Origin: Rhodoplanes sp. Z2-YC6860
GTDB taxonomy: Bacteria > Pseudomonadota > Alphaproteobacteria > Rhizobiales > Xanthobacteraceae
DNA length: 64,000 bases
NCBI RefSeq assembly: GCF_001579845.1
Contig: NZ_CP007440.1
Span: forward strand, 1,492,001-1,556,000
Direction: 5' to 3'
This document shows positions 8,115-16,788 of this stretch, piece after piece. How positions within the stretch are numbered: position 1 is the first letter of the stretch; each line of letters starts with the position of its first letter. The position numbers and the translations under genes are program-made. The notes under the pieces are model-generated. The model was not told where the DNA came from and ran no database searches. It saw only the letters and a program-made list of their open reading frames with translations.

Positions 8115-8596
8115 CAGCCTTCTCCTCGAACCAGCGTGAAGAATTCCACCTTGGTGGCGGCGGTCTGCCGTGCCTGCGTTTCGCGCTCGGCCTTCAGCCT
8201 CGTGCGAATCGGCGCCAGCACGGCGCGTTCGATCGCTTCGCGATGATCTCCGCTTTGCACGAGCGCGTCACACAGCGCGATCAGCTTCGCCTTGGCCTGG
8301 TCGCGGCCGAGGACATAGCCGATGCCGGCTTCGCCGGTCGCAAGCTTCACCGCGGCGCGCGCCACCGCGGCCTCGCCGAGATTGAACGGCGCGCCGTCGC
8401 CGCCGATCCGGCCGCGCAGCATCACCAGTCCGTTTTCAGGAAGGCGGATGTCGTGGTGTGCCGGAATGCCGTCGACCGAAGCGATGGCGCTCTCGATCTC
8501 CGCCACGCTGGCGCAAGCCAGCACCGCCATCGCCTCGCGGCGACGTTCGCGAATTTTTGCTTCGTCCGATGAAACCGAAGTCACAGCCTTCGCCAT
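8114..8596 (-). CDS. phnG: phosphonate C-P lyase core subunit PhnG
   Basis: The 160-residue protein is the first gene of the minus-strand operon. PhnG hallmarks are RREAMAVLACAS near the N-terminus, LPENGLVMLRGRIGGDGAPFNLGEAAVARAAVKL and GYVLGRDQAKAKLIALCDALVQ. It is part of the PhnGHI complex that makes ribose 1-phosphonate triphosphate. ATG 8596 was chosen because upstream in-frame codons cross the operator palindrome and the divergent phnF start. The 70-bp gap to phnF contains the probable PhnF operator. Confidence 0.93.
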   Translation of the reverse strand: MAKAVTSVSSDEAKIRERRREAMAVLACASVAEIESAIASVDGIPAHHDIRLPENGLVMLRGRIGGDGAPFNLGEAAVARAAVKLATGEAGIGYVLGRDQAKAKLIALCDALVQSGDHREAIERAVLAPIRTRLKAERETQARQTAATKVEFFTLVRGEG

Positions 8597-8606
8597 TGCC
8601 AGTTGT

Positions 8607-8632
8607 GAGTTGTCTATGTTAATAGACAACTC
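8607..8632. promoter_or_regulatory. perfect palindrome, probable PhnF operator between phnG and phnF
   Basis: The site reads GAGTTGTCTAT, then GTTA, then ATAGACAACTC: two exact 11-bp inverted arms around a 4-bp centre. It is only 11 bp upstream of the phnG start and 35 bp upstream of phnF. GntR/HutC-type regulators bind such palindromes, and the inner TCTAT/ATAGA core resembles the known TATAGACC-type sites of mycobacterial PhnF. Assignment to PhnF is inference from position. Confidence 0.75.
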
Positions 8633-8666
8633 TCTAGCCGCTGTCGATGAAGTTTTCGTGACACCC

Positions 8667-9428
8667 ATGACGCGCAACGCCAACCCCACCGCGGAACTGC
8701 TGGACCCTTCGCGCGATGCGCCGTCGGGCGTCTCGCTGTGGCGGCGCATTGCCGACGAGATCGAGAACTCGATTGCGCGTGGTGTGTTCGAGCCCGGCAG
8801 CAAGCTTCCGGGCGAGATGGAGATCGCGGTTCGATTCGGCGTCAACCGGCACACGGTGCGGCGCGCCATTGCGGCGCTCGCCGATCGCGGGCTGGTTCGC
8901 GCCGAGCGTGGCAGCGGCACGTTCATCGAGCAGCAGCGCATTCCCTATCCGATCAAGCAGCGGACGAGGTTCTCGGAAATCGTGGGCGGCGCAGGCCACG
9001 CCGTGAGCGGACGGCTGATTTCGAGCGCCATCGAGGAATGCAACGCGGAACTCGCCAAGTTCTTGAAAATCAAGGCCGGAACGCCTGTGGCGCGGCTGGA
9101 GAAGCTGCGTCACGCCGACCGGGTTCCGCTGTGTGCTTCGACCACCTGGCTCGATGCTGCGCGGTTTCCCGGCGCCGCCGCAGTCTATGCCTCGACAAAT
9201 TCGATCACGCGCATGCTGACCCGCTTTGGGATCAAGAATTATTCGCGCAAGAGCACGCGGGTCACCGCGGCGATTGCCGAGGCCGCCGATGCAGCGCCGC
9301 TCCGGATCGCGATCGGGCGTCCCCTGCTGGTGGTGGACAGTGTCGATATCGACGGCAATGGCATTCCGATCCTGACATCGCGGTCGCGCTTTGCCGCCGA
9401 CCGGCTCGAACTGGTGATCGAGACGTGA
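8667..9428 (+). CDS. phnF: phosphonate metabolism transcriptional regulator PhnF (GntR/HutC family)
   Basis: The 253-residue protein has an N-terminal winged helix (WRRIADEIENSIARGVFEPG, GVNRHTVRRAIAALADRGLVRAERGSGTFI) and a C-terminal UTRA effector domain (FSEIVGGAGHAVSGRL, RLEKLRHADRVPLCASTTWL, RPLLVVDSVDIDGNG). This is the PhnF arrangement. It is divergent from phnG with a perfect palindrome between the two starts, so autoregulation and repression of the C-P lyase operon are likely. The ATG at 8667 is used; the in-frame extension upstream would run across the operator. It heads a plus-strand group with the hexapeptide transferase and second phnM. Confidence 0.92.
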   Translation: MTRNANPTAELLDPSRDAPSGVSLWRRIADEIENSIARGVFEPGSKLPGEMEIAVRFGVNRHTVRRAIAALADRGLVRAERGSGTFIEQQRIPYPIKQRTRFSEIVGGAGHAVSGRLISSAIEECNAELAKFLKIKAGTPVARLEKLRHADRVPLCASTTWLDAARFPGAAAVYASTNSITRMLTRFGIKNYSRKSTRVTAAIAEAADAAPLRIAIGRPLLVVDSVDIDGNGIPILTSRSRFAADRLELVIET

Positions 9429-9533
9429 GCCGTAAGTTGTCCGCGAAATCGCCGACAAGCAGTCGGCGTCGTCATCCCATCGTCATGGTCGCTCCGCACC
9501 ACGGAGCCGCCGCAGGAGGTCAGTAGCGCCGTC

Positions 9534-10175
9534 ATGGCTGGCAAAACGCTTTCACATGATCCGGTCATCGATCCGTCCGCGCAGCTCAAAGGCTGCACGC
9601 TCGGCCGCTACACCGAAGTTGGCCCGCGCACCAAGCTTCTCGAGGTGTCGATGTCCGACTACTCCTACGTGGTCAACGACAGCGACATCGCTTATTGCAG
9701 CATCGGCAAGTTCTGCTCGATCGCGGCGATGACCCGGATCAATCCGGGCAATCATCCGATGCAGCGGGCGAGCCAGTCGCATTTCACGTATCGGGCCAGC
9801 GCTTATTTTCCCGGCGAGGAAGACGAGCACGAATTCTTCGCCTGGCGGCGGGCGCATCATGTCGCGATCGGCAACGATGTGTGGATCGGCCATGGCGCGA
9901 TCGTGCTGGCCGGGCGCAGCATCGGCGATGGCGCGGTGATCGCGGGCGGCGCCGTCGTCACCAAGGACGTGCCGCCCTACACGATCGTCGGCGGCAACCC
10001 GGCGCGGCCGATTCGGCAGCGGTTTCCGGACCACATTGCCGCGCGGATGCGCGCGCTCGCCTGGTGGAACTGGCCGCACGAACAGCTTCACGCGGCGTTG
10101 GCCGACTTTCGCAAGCTTTCCGCCGAGGAATTCCTCGATCGCTATGAAGCATCCAGCCATTCGGCGGTTGCGTGA
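9534..10175 (+). CDS. phosphonate-locus transferase, hexapeptide-repeat (left-handed beta-helix) family
   Basis: The 213-residue protein contains the imperfect hexapeptide repeats of left-handed beta-helix acyltransferases ([58 protein letters not shown]) and the typical end [14 protein letters not shown]. It fits the xenobiotic/chloramphenicol-acetyltransferase-like subgroup seen recurrently in C-P lyase loci. Its substrate is unknown; with the GNAT at 5101-5568 the locus has two candidate acetyltransferases. It lies 105 bp after phnF and 21 bp before the second phnM. Confidence 0.85.
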   Translation: MAGKTLSHDPVIDPSAQLKGCTLGRYTEVGPRTKLLEVSMSDYSYVVNDSDIAYCSIGKFCSIAAMTRINPGNHPMQRASQSHFTYRASAYFPGEEDEHEFFAWRRAHHVAIGNDVWIGHGAIVLAGRSIGDGAVIAGGAVVTKDVPPYTIVGGNPARPIRQRFPDHIAARMRALAWWNWPHEQLHAALADFRKLSAEEFLDRYEASSHSAVA

Positions 10176-10196
10176 ATGAAGGTCATGAGCTGAACC

Positions 10197-11354
10197 ATGG
10201 AAATGCGGATCACAGGCGCGAACGCGCTGCTCGATGATGGCTTCGAAGTGGCGCCTGTTCACGTTAGCCCGACAGACGGTGTGATTTCGGCTATCGGCTC
10301 GGATCGTGCGAACGGCCGGACCATCGAGGCTGACGGGCTTTATCTCCTTCCTGGCATCGTAGACATGCATGGCGACGCCTTCGAGCGGCAGATGATGCCG
10401 CGGCCCGGCGTCAACGTGGCGCTCGACGTGGCGCTGGCCGACAGCGACCGGCAGGCTGTCGCGAACGGCATCACCACGATCTTCCACGGCGTGACCTGGT
10501 CGTGGGAGCCGGGACTGCGCGGCTCGGAGAACGCCCGCGCCATTCTTGCCGGGATCGAAGCGCTGCAGCCGAAGCTTGCGGCGGACACGCGCTATCACCT
10601 GCGTCACGAGACCTTCAATCTCGACGCCGAAACCGAGGTGCTCGACTGGGTTGCGGCGCGCCGCGTCGGCGCGGTGGCGTTCAACGATCATCTGCCGTCG
10701 TCCGACAGCCTGGCCAAGCGGCCCGATAAGATCAATCAGATGGTCGAGCGCGCCGGCATTCCGCGCGAGGATTTTCTGGCGCTGGTGAAAAGGCTGCATG
10801 CGAGGCGCGAGGAGGTTCCGGTTTCGATCTCGCGCATCGCTGCGGAAGCGGGTTCCCATCGCGTGCCGCTTCTGTCGCATGACGACGCCAGTCCGGAGCA
10901 GCGCCAGTGGTTTCGCGGACTCGGCTGCCGGGTCAGCGAATTTCCGGTGAACATCGAAACCGCGACCGACGCGGCCAACGCCGGCGACGCCATCGTGCTC
11001 GGCGCGCCGAACGTGATGCGCGGCAAGAGCCACATGGGCTGGGTCAATGCCGCCGAAATGGTCGGACGCGGGCTCTGCTCGATCCTGGCGTCGGACTATT
11101 ACTATCCGGCGCAATTGATCGCGGCGTTCCGGCTGGCCGAGCAGGGCACAGCGCTGCTAGAGACGGCGTGGCGGCTCGTTTCGCAGACGCCGGCGAGGGC
11201 CATGGGCCTCGACGATCGCGGAACCATCGCCGCCGGCAAACGTGCCGATCTGATCCTGGTCGAGGCCGAGGCAAAAAGCCGCCCCCGCGTGGTGGCCGTG
11301 ATTGCGGCCGGCCGGATCGTCCATCTCACCGAGCCGGACCGCATCGTCCACTGA
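10197..11354 (+). CDS. phnM: PhnM-family diphosphatase, divergent second copy
   Basis: The 385-residue amidohydrolase-fold protein keeps PhnM landmarks: LLPGIVDMHGDAFER with the H-x-D metal motif, PRPGVNVALDVALADSDRQAVANGITT, VPLLSHDDASPEQRQW, IVLGAPNVMRGKSHMG, ILASDYYYPAQLIAA and AGKRADLI. Compared with copy 1 it lacks the SLMDHTPGQRQF block and has VAFNDHLPSSD in its place. It is probably also an alpha-D-ribose 1-methylphosphonate 5-triphosphate diphosphatase, but it could act on a related triphosphate. The two copies sit in opposite arms of the same locus. An inverted repeat (CTGCAGG, 8 nt, CCTGCAG, 11372-11393) follows the stop. Confidence 0.88.
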   Translation: MEMRITGANALLDDGFEVAPVHVSPTDGVISAIGSDRANGRTIEADGLYLLPGIVDMHGDAFERQMMPRPGVNVALDVALADSDRQAVANGITTIFHGVTWSWEPGLRGSENARAILAGIEALQPKLAADTRYHLRHETFNLDAETEVLDWVAARRVGAVAFNDHLPSSDSLAKRPDKINQMVERAGIPREDFLALVKRLHARREEVPVSISRIAAEAGSHRVPLLSHDDASPEQRQWFRGLGCRVSEFPVNIETATDAANAGDAIVLGAPNVMRGKSHMGWVNAAEMVGRGLCSILASDYYYPAQLIAAFRLAEQGTALLETAWRLVSQTPARAMGLDDRGTIAAGKRADLILVEAEAKSRPRVVAVIAAGRIVHLTEPDRIVH

Positions 11355-11446
11355 CGGCGTCGGTGTCGCCTCTGCAGGTCGTTGATCCTGCAGCGGGAAT
11401 TTCCTTGTTCGCGTTGTCTAGGGAAACGGCGACAGGCGCTCGGGGC

Positions 11447-11464
11447 ACTTCATCCGACTGTCAT
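11447..11464 (+). promoter_or_regulatory. Pho-box-like site upstream of phnC
   Basis: ACTTCAT-CCGA-CTGTCAT has two 7-bp units at the 11-bp spacing of PhoB sites; the second unit is the exact consensus and the first matches at TCAT. It ends 56 bp before the phnC GTG. One half is degenerate, so this is a candidate only. A further CTGTTAC unit follows at 11471-11477. Confidence 0.45.
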
Positions 11465-11520
11465 ACGCGGCTGTTACCTCCGATCTGCTGGGCCTCATCG
11501 CTCGCATATGGGAGTGCGCT

Positions 11521-12435
11521 GTGCCGGCTGAGCCTGTCGTTCAAGCACGACACATTTCGAAATCCTTCGGCCAGGTTCGGGTGTTGAACAGCGTCAGCTT
11601 CAGCATCGAACGCGGCGAGATGGTTGGACTGATCGGCGCCTCGGGCTCCGGCAAGTCCACCTTGATCCGCACCATCGCGGGACTGACGCCGATCGACCGC
11701 AACGCCAACGGCAGCAGCCCGGCGAACGGCGAAGTCCGGCTGTTCTCGCGCCCGATCCAGCAGCGGGGCCGCATCGCGCGCTCGGCCAATGCGCTGCGCG
11801 CCCGCGTCGGCGTGATCTTCCAGCAGTTCAATCTGGTGCCGCGGCTGTCGGTGCTGACCAATGTGTGTCTCGGCCGGCTCGGCCGCATGTCGTTCATCGA
11901 CGCCACGCTCGGCCGATTCTCGATGGACGAGAAGCGGCGTGCGATGCGCGCACTGTCGCGCGTCGGCATCGCCGAACATGCGCTCAAGCGCGGCAGCGAT
12001 CTCTCCGGCGGTCAGCAGCAGCGCGCCGCCATTGCCCGCACGCTGATGCAGGGCGCCGAGTTCATCGTCGCCGACGAGCCGATCGCCTCGCTCGATCCGA
12101 GCTCGGCGCGGCGCGTGATGGATATCCTCGCCGACCTCAACCGGCGCGACAACATCACGGTGCTGGTGTCGCTGCATCAGGTCGAATACGCGCTGCGCTA
12201 CTGCCCGCGCACGATCGCGCTCAAAGCCGGCGAGATCGTCTATGACGGGCCGTCGCGCGCGCTCACGCCGGAATTCCTGGCGGCGCTTTACGGCGCCGAA
12301 AGCGAGGACCTGTTCGCCTCGATCGACTCGCGGCCGCCAGAGACGGAAGTCCGCAAGCCTTCCGCGGAGTCGAGCCTGGTTCCGTTCGACCTGGCGCGAC
12401 GCGGGGCGGATCAGCGGCCTCATCTCAACGCCTGA
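11521..12435 (+). CDS. phnC: phosphonate ABC transporter ATP-binding protein PhnC
   Basis: The 304-residue ATPase starts at GTG 11521. It has Walker A GASGSGKST (39-47), Q-loop VGVIFQQFNLVPRLSVLTNV, signature LSGGQQQRAAIAR, Walker B FIVADEPIASLDP and the H-loop VSLHQVEYAL. The insertion between Walker A and Q-loop and the phrase VLTNVCLGRLGR are typical of PhnC/PtxA. It energises import through PhnE of ligands delivered by PhnD. The C-terminal 40 residues (polar, Pro/Glu-rich) extend beyond the usual ATPase domain. Confidence 0.93.
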   Translation: MPAEPVVQARHISKSFGQVRVLNSVSFSIERGEMVGLIGASGSGKSTLIRTIAGLTPIDRNANGSSPANGEVRLFSRPIQQRGRIARSANALRARVGVIFQQFNLVPRLSVLTNVCLGRLGRMSFIDATLGRFSMDEKRRAMRALSRVGIAEHALKRGSDLSGGQQQRAAIARTLMQGAEFIVADEPIASLDPSSARRVMDILADLNRRDNITVLVSLHQVEYALRYCPRTIALKAGEIVYDGPSRALTPEFLAALYGAESEDLFASIDSRPPETEVRKPSAESSLVPFDLARRGADQRPHLNA

Positions 12436-12493
12436 CCGTTCAGCGTCGGACCTTTCTCCACGATTCCGAAATTCTGCACACACAGGAGACATC

Positions 12494-13606
12494 ATGTCAT
12501 CGCACTTCAGGAAGGCCGCATTCGCGGCCGCGGTCCTCGCGGGCAGCACCATGTTCGCGCAAGCCGAGACGCCGACCGAACTCAATTTCGGCGTGATCTC
12601 CACCGAGGCGTCGATCAATCAGAAAAAGAACTGGGAGCCGTTCGTCGAGGCGCTCTCGAAAGCCATCGGCATCAAGGTCAAGGCGTTCTACGCCACCGAC
12701 TATGCCGGCGTGATCGAGGCGATGCGCTTCAACAAGGTGCATGTCGCCTGGTACGGCAACAAATCGGCGATCGAAGCGGTGGATCGCGCCGGCGGCGAGG
12801 TGTTCGCCCAGGTGGTGTCGAAGGACGGCAGCACCGGCTACTACTCCCACATCATCGTGCGCGCGGACAGCCCGTACACCAAGGTCGAAGACATCCTGAA
12901 GTGCGACAAGTCGCTGAACTTCGGCATCGGCGATCCGAACTCGACCTCGGGCTTCCTGGTGCCGACCTCCTACATTTTCGCGGCGAAGGACATCGATCCG
13001 AAGTCCTGCTTCAAGACCGTGCGCAACGCCAGCCATCAGGCCAATGCCATGGCGGTGGCCAACAAGCAGGTCGATGCCGCGACCAACAATAGCGAAGACC
13101 TGCAGCGCGTCGAGAAGACCGCACCCGAGGCGCGCAAGCAGATCAAGGTGATCTGGACCTCGCCGATCATTCCGCTCGATCCGCTGGTGTGGCGCAAGGA
13201 TCTCGATCCGGCGATCAAGACCAAGCTCTACACCTTCCTGATGAGCTACGGCCGGCTCGGCTCCGACGAGGAAATCAAGCAGGATCGCGAGGTCCTGGCG
13301 AATCTCGTCTGGTCGCCATTCCACCCGTCGTCGAACCGGCAGCTCATCGCGGTCCGCAAGCTCGAAGCCAACAAGGACCTGATGAAGGTTCAGGGCGACG
13401 ACAAGCTCTCCGCCGCCGAGAAGCAGGAGAAGGTCGGAAAGCTCAAGGCCGAACTCGCCAAGATCGAGCAGATGGAGAAGCAGGCCGAGACCGATCCGTA
13501 TCAGACAAAGGTCGCGGACTTCATCAAGGCCGAGGCCGCCGGCGACAAGGCGACCATGAAGAAGATGATCGCGGACTTCGCCGCGGGCTTCACCGGCACC
13601 AACTGA
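12494..13606 (+). CDS. phnD: phosphonate ABC transporter substrate-binding protein PhnD
   Basis: The 370-residue periplasmic binding protein starts at ATG 12494 with AGGAG 6 nt upstream. A signal peptide ends near FAQA (about residue 24). PhnD features include NFGVISTEASINQKKNWEPF, YATDYAGVIEAMRFNKVHVAWYGN, FGIGDPNSTSGFLVPT and VDAATNNSED, the ligand-binding Y/T/S region. The last 60-70 residues are Lys/Glu/Ala-rich and predicted helical, longer than in E. coli PhnD. A strong terminator hairpin follows before phnE, which may keep binding protein levels above those of the permease. Confidence 0.95.
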   Translation: MSSHFRKAAFAAAVLAGSTMFAQAETPTELNFGVISTEASINQKKNWEPFVEALSKAIGIKVKAFYATDYAGVIEAMRFNKVHVAWYGNKSAIEAVDRAGGEVFAQVVSKDGSTGYYSHIIVRADSPYTKVEDILKCDKSLNFGIGDPNSTSGFLVPTSYIFAAKDIDPKSCFKTVRNASHQANAMAVANKQVDAATNNSEDLQRVEKTAPEARKQIKVIWTSPIIPLDPLVWRKDLDPAIKTKLYTFLMSYGRLGSDEEIKQDREVLANLVWSPFHPSSNRQLIAVRKLEANKDLMKVQGDDKLSAAEKQEKVGKLKAELAKIEQMEKQAETDPYQTKVADFIKAEAAGDKATMKKMIADFAAGFTGTN

Positions 13607-13620
13607 TCGCGGAACAGCGA

Positions 13621-13652
13621 GCGCGCCGGGTGTATAGCCCGGCGCGCTTTTT
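13621..13652 (+). terminator. strong Rho-independent-type hairpin between phnD and phnE
   Basis: GCGCGCCGGG and CCCGGCGCGC form an exact 10-bp GC stem around a 7-nt loop, followed by five T residues. It lies 14 bp after phnD and 50 bp before phnE, inside the transport operon, so it likely causes partial termination. Confidence 0.8.
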
Positions 13653-13702
13653 GTTTGCGGCATTAAACCCAGTGCTCATGTGATGAAAACGGTGGTTCAC
13701 TG

Positions 13703-14557
13703 ATGACCGATATCAATGTGACGTCCGCCGTGACATCTCTTGGACGCTCGCCTGTGGCTGACCGCACCACCGAAAACGTCGACGTTCCCGCGCATTCACT
13801 GAGCCGCCGCTCGCGGACTTGGACGCTCTGGATCATCGTGGTCGGGCTTCTGGTCTGGAGCTGGAGCCCGGCCGAGATGTACCGGGCCGGTTCCCTGTTC
13901 ACCGACTGGCGCAACATGGCCGAGTTCGGCCAGGCGTTCCTGCGCCCCAACTTTCATGAATGGCGCGGCTATCTCGAAGACATGATTGTCACGGTGCAGA
14001 TCGCGATCTGGGGCACCGCGCTCGCCGCGGTGCTCGGAGCGCCGTTCGCGATTCTCGCTTCGTCCAACATCGCGCCGCAATGGGTGGTGCAGCCGGTCCG
14101 CCGGCTGATGGACTCCTGCCGCGCCATCAACGAGATCGTGTTTGCTTTGTTGTTCGTGGTCGCCGTGGGCCTGGGTCCGTTCGCCGGCGTGATGGCGCTG
14201 TTCGTCCACAACACCGGCGTGTTCGCCAAGCTTTATTCCGAGGCCGTCGAGGCCATCGATCCCCGCCCGGTCGAGGGCCTCCGCGCCACCGGCGCGCGGC
14301 GCATTCCGGAAATTGTGTTCGGCGTGATCCCACAGGTGATTCCGCTGTGGAGTTCGTTCATTCTTTATCGGCTGGAAACCAATGTGCGTTCCGCCACGAC
14401 GCTCGGCATCGTTGGCGCGGGCGGCATCGGCCAGACGCTCTACGAAAGCATCCGTTCGTTTCAGTATGGGGAAACCGCGGCGCAGTTGATCGTCGTCGTG
14501 GTCACAGTGGTCTTGATCGATCTGAGCAGCGCGAGGCTTCGCAAGGCGCTGGTCTGA
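13703..14557 (+). CDS. phnE: phosphonate ABC transporter permease PhnE
   Basis: The 284-residue inner-membrane protein has an N-terminal cytosolic tail, a first membrane segment ([14 protein letters not shown]) and a core of about five more ([42 protein letters not shown]; and the C-terminal [16 protein letters not shown]). The EAA coupling loop [22 protein letters not shown] contacts Phn[19 protein letters not shown] is the conserved PhnE/MetI-like motif. Only one permease gene is present, so it probably acts as a homodimer; many rhizobia have two phnE genes. Confidence 0.94.
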   Translation: MTDINVTSAVTSLGRSPVADRTTENVDVPAHSLSRRSRTWTLWIIVVGLLVWSWSPAEMYRAGSLFTDWRNMAEFGQAFLRPNFHEWRGYLEDMIVTVQIAIWGTALAAVLGAPFAILASSNIAPQWVVQPVRRLMDSCRAINEIVFALLFVVAVGLGPFAGVMALFVHNTGVFAKLYSEAVEAIDPRPVEGLRATGARRIPEIVFGVIPQVIPLWSSFILYRLETNVRSATTLGIVGAGGIGQTLYESIRSFQYGETAAQLIVVVVTVVLIDLSSARLRKALV

Positions 14558-14636
14558 AACGTCGGCCCGCCGGCTGCCTTGGCGGTTGTCATGTCGATCG
14601 CATGGCTCAAACTTGGTCGGCCGTTCGATCGGAAGG

Positions 14637-15419
14637 TCAGCCGGACACGCCCATCTGCTCCAAGGCTGCCGGCGATTCGGGCAGGACTTGACCCCCATCG
14701 ACGACAAGGGTCTGTCCGGTCACGTATGCGGCTTCCTCGGATGCGAAAAACAGGGCCGCGTTGGCGATATCCTCTACGGTGCCGAGACGCTTCATCGGAA
14801 TGCAGGCCGCCATGGACGTGAGATAGTCCTCGCCCAGGCCCTCGAGGCCTTCGGTGAGGATGTTGCCCGGCATCACCGCGTTGACCGTGATGTTGTGGGG
14901 CGCGAGCTCGATCGCCGCGGTGCGCATAAAGCCGAGTTGACCCGCTTTGCTGGCTCCGTAATGCGACCAGCCGGGATAGCCCGTGATTGGGCCGGTGATC
15001 GAAGACGTGATGACGATGCGGCCCTTTTTCTTGGCCGTCATCGCCGGCAGAACGGCGGATACCACAAGGAAGGTGCCCTTGAGATTGACCCCGATCACTT
15101 GATCGAAGTCGGCGGCGGTCATCTGGCCGAGCTTGGCCGCGGGAAAGATGCCCGCATTGGCGCAGAGAATGTCGATGCTGCCATAGCGCTCAAGCGCCGC
15201 TGCGGCCATCGCTTGACACGGCTCGGCTTCGCTGACGTCGGCGGCGAAGCACGAGGCATTCGCGCCGATCTCATCTGCCACCTTCCTGGCTTCGTCGAGA
15301 TGCCGGGAGACGACCAGGACATTGAGCCCTTCGCGGCCGAAGCGCCTGGCGATGCCGCGCCCGATTCCCTTGCTCGCCCCGGTGACGATGACGGTCTTCC
15401 CTGCAATCGATGTCAACAT
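14637..15419 (-). CDS. short-chain dehydrogenase/reductase (FabG-like)
   Basis: The 260-residue classical SDR has the NAD(P) motif TGASKGIG (13-20), CANAG (86-90), catalytic S140, Y154 and K158 (YGASK), and the C-terminal [18 protein letters not shown]. The S-R-H after beta-2 ([10 protein letters not shown]) suggests NADP preference. The substrate cannot be read from sequence. It is convergent with phnE and separated from the next gene by about 190 bp without a recognised feature; a link to phosphonate metabolism is unproven. Confidence 0.85.
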   Translation of the reverse strand: MLTSIAGKTVIVTGASKGIGRGIARRFGREGLNVLVVSRHLDEARKVADEIGANASCFAADVSEAEPCQAMAAAALERYGSIDILCANAGIFPAAKLGQMTAADFDQVIGVNLKGTFLVVSAVLPAMTAKKKGRIVITSSITGPITGYPGWSHYGASKAGQLGFMRTAAIELAPHNITVNAVMPGNILTEGLEGLGEDYLTSMAACIPMKRLGTVEDIANAALFFASEEAAYVTGQTLVVDGGQVLPESPAALEQMGVSG

Positions 15420-15610
15420 GACGTTCTCCGAATACGCGTCGATAAGGAACGAGCTTCCAGGGCCGCGTCAATGCCGGCCGGCTGCGCGAACATTGGATTA
15501 CGTTTTCGCGACTCAGATGTATTTGCGGTTTTGCTCGTTAAGGGCGTCAGCCAGAGACGTCTATTCGGCGGAGCAGGGTGTGGCGCTTGCGAGAGGACGC
15601 GGGACGAGCG

Positions 15611-16576
15611 TCACTTTCGCATCGCCAGCAGGAACTCGCGGGTTGCCAGGGTGCAGATCGCAATGCAGAGCGGCAGCACGAAATACAGGCAACGGAAGAT
15701 CAGGAGCGACGCCAGCAGGTCCTCCTTGGCGAACTGCGGCATCGCTACCAGGATCGCGACCTCGAACACGCCCAGGCTGCCCGGCGCATGGCTGAGGAAG
15801 CCGAGGAGCACCGCGGTCACGAAGATCACCAGCACGGTGATGAAGTCGATCTCGGGCGTCGCAGGCAGCAGCGAGTAGATCGCAAGCCCGCCGACCGTGA
15901 GGTCGACGATGCCGATCGCGATCTGCACGGCGGTCAGCCGCGCATTGGGCAACGTGACCGACCAGCCGTTGCGGCCGATGGTGCGCGGCCGCGGCAGGAG
16001 CCACAGCACGTAGCCGGCGATGATCGCAAGACCTGCAACGCCGAGCGAGCGGTTGATCCATTCCGGCAGTCGATCGACCGCACTCGCGGCCTCCGGCTCG
16101 ACGATGAAGCACAGTGACAACACCACGATGTTGCCGAGCCAGAACGTGAGGCCGGTGACGAAGGCCATCTTGGCAACATCGATAACCGACAGACCCCACG
16201 CCGAGTAGATTCGCCAGCGCACGGCGCCCGCGGTGAATACCGTTGCGCCGAGATTGTGACCGATCGAATAGCTGGTGAAGCTTGCCAGCGCCGCGATCCG
16301 ATACGGCACCCCGCCGTGGCCGATCGTGTGCAGCGAGAAGAAGTCATAGAAAGTTAACGTGATGTAACAGCAGCCGATAAAAGCAGCGGCGAATGCGATC
16401 GCATGCGGCGGCTTGTTGCGGATGGCGTCGAAGACCTTCGGCAGGTCGATGTCGCGCAGCAGAAAGAACAGCACGACACCGGCCGCAACGACGATCAGAA
16501 GGCTGATGATGATGCCGATCTTGTGCCAGCCGCGTGTACGGCTGGACTGTGCGGGCAAGCTCGTCACGTCATGCAT
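15611..16576 (-). CDS. multi-pass membrane protein, LPG-synthase transmembrane-domain family (UPF0104/YbhN-like)
   Basis: The 321-residue protein starts at ATG 16576; the longer frame runs into the promoter region. It has about eight hydrophobic segments beginning with IGIIISLLIVVAAGVVLFFLL, and the conserved family stretch ASFTSYSIGHNLGATVFTAGAVRWRIY followed by FWLGNIVVLSL and GFLSHAPGSLGVFEVAIL. These match the flippase half of MprF, without the cytosolic lysyltransferase half. Members are thought to move or protect lipids, but no function is proven. It is divergent from a glycosyltransferase gene, which suggests a role in handling a glycolipid. Confidence 0.85.
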   Translation of the reverse strand: MHDVTSLPAQSSRTRGWHKIGIIISLLIVVAAGVVLFFLLRDIDLPKVFDAIRNKPPHAIAFAAAFIGCCYITLTFYDFFSLHTIGHGGVPYRIAALASFTSYSIGHNLGATVFTAGAVRWRIYSAWGLSVIDVAKMAFVTGLTFWLGNIVVLSLCFIVEPEAASAVDRLPEWINRSLGVAGLAIIAGYVLWLLPRPRTIGRNGWSVTLPNARLTAVQIAIGIVDLTVGGLAIYSLLPATPEIDFITVLVIFVTAVLLGFLSHAPGSLGVFEVAILVAMPQFAKEDLLASLLIFRCLYFVLPLCIAICTLATREFLLAMRK

Positions 16577-16638
16577 AGGCGTCTGCGATGAGCTTCTGAT
16601 TCGGTTGATGGGAATGCGCGGCAAAGTCCCATCGAACC

Positions 16639-16656
16639 GTAACAATCTTGTTACAG
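16639..16656. promoter_or_regulatory. palindromic, Pho-box-like site in the divergent promoter
   Basis: GTAACAA-TC-TTGTTAC is an exact 7-bp inverted repeat. Read on the minus strand the same bases give CTGTAAC-AAGA-TTGTTAC, two Pho-box-like units 11 bp apart (5/7 matches each). It lies 62 bp upstream of the membrane-protein gene. A second weak candidate, GCGTCAT-ATTA-CTGGGGC at 16700-16717, points towards the glycosyltransferase. Either a dedicated regulator or PhoB could use this region. Confidence 0.4.
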
Positions 16657-16788
16657 GGCGGGGGCCCGCGAAATACCGCAAAGCGCGGGGTACACGCCAG
16701 CGTCATATTACTGGGGCATGACGACGCGGCGACAAGCCCGCTGATTCGACAGTGGCGGGCCGCTGTCCACGGCCGAGAGAAAGGTCTC

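Noticed and set aside
8322-8666. N-terminal extension of phnF
   Set aside because: It would run through the operator and into the divergent phnG coding region; PhnF proteins start near the winged helix.
9552-11114. 520-codon minus-strand frame opposite the hexapeptide transferase and second phnM
   Set aside because: Both plus-strand genes are clear family members; the antisense frame reads through both of them.
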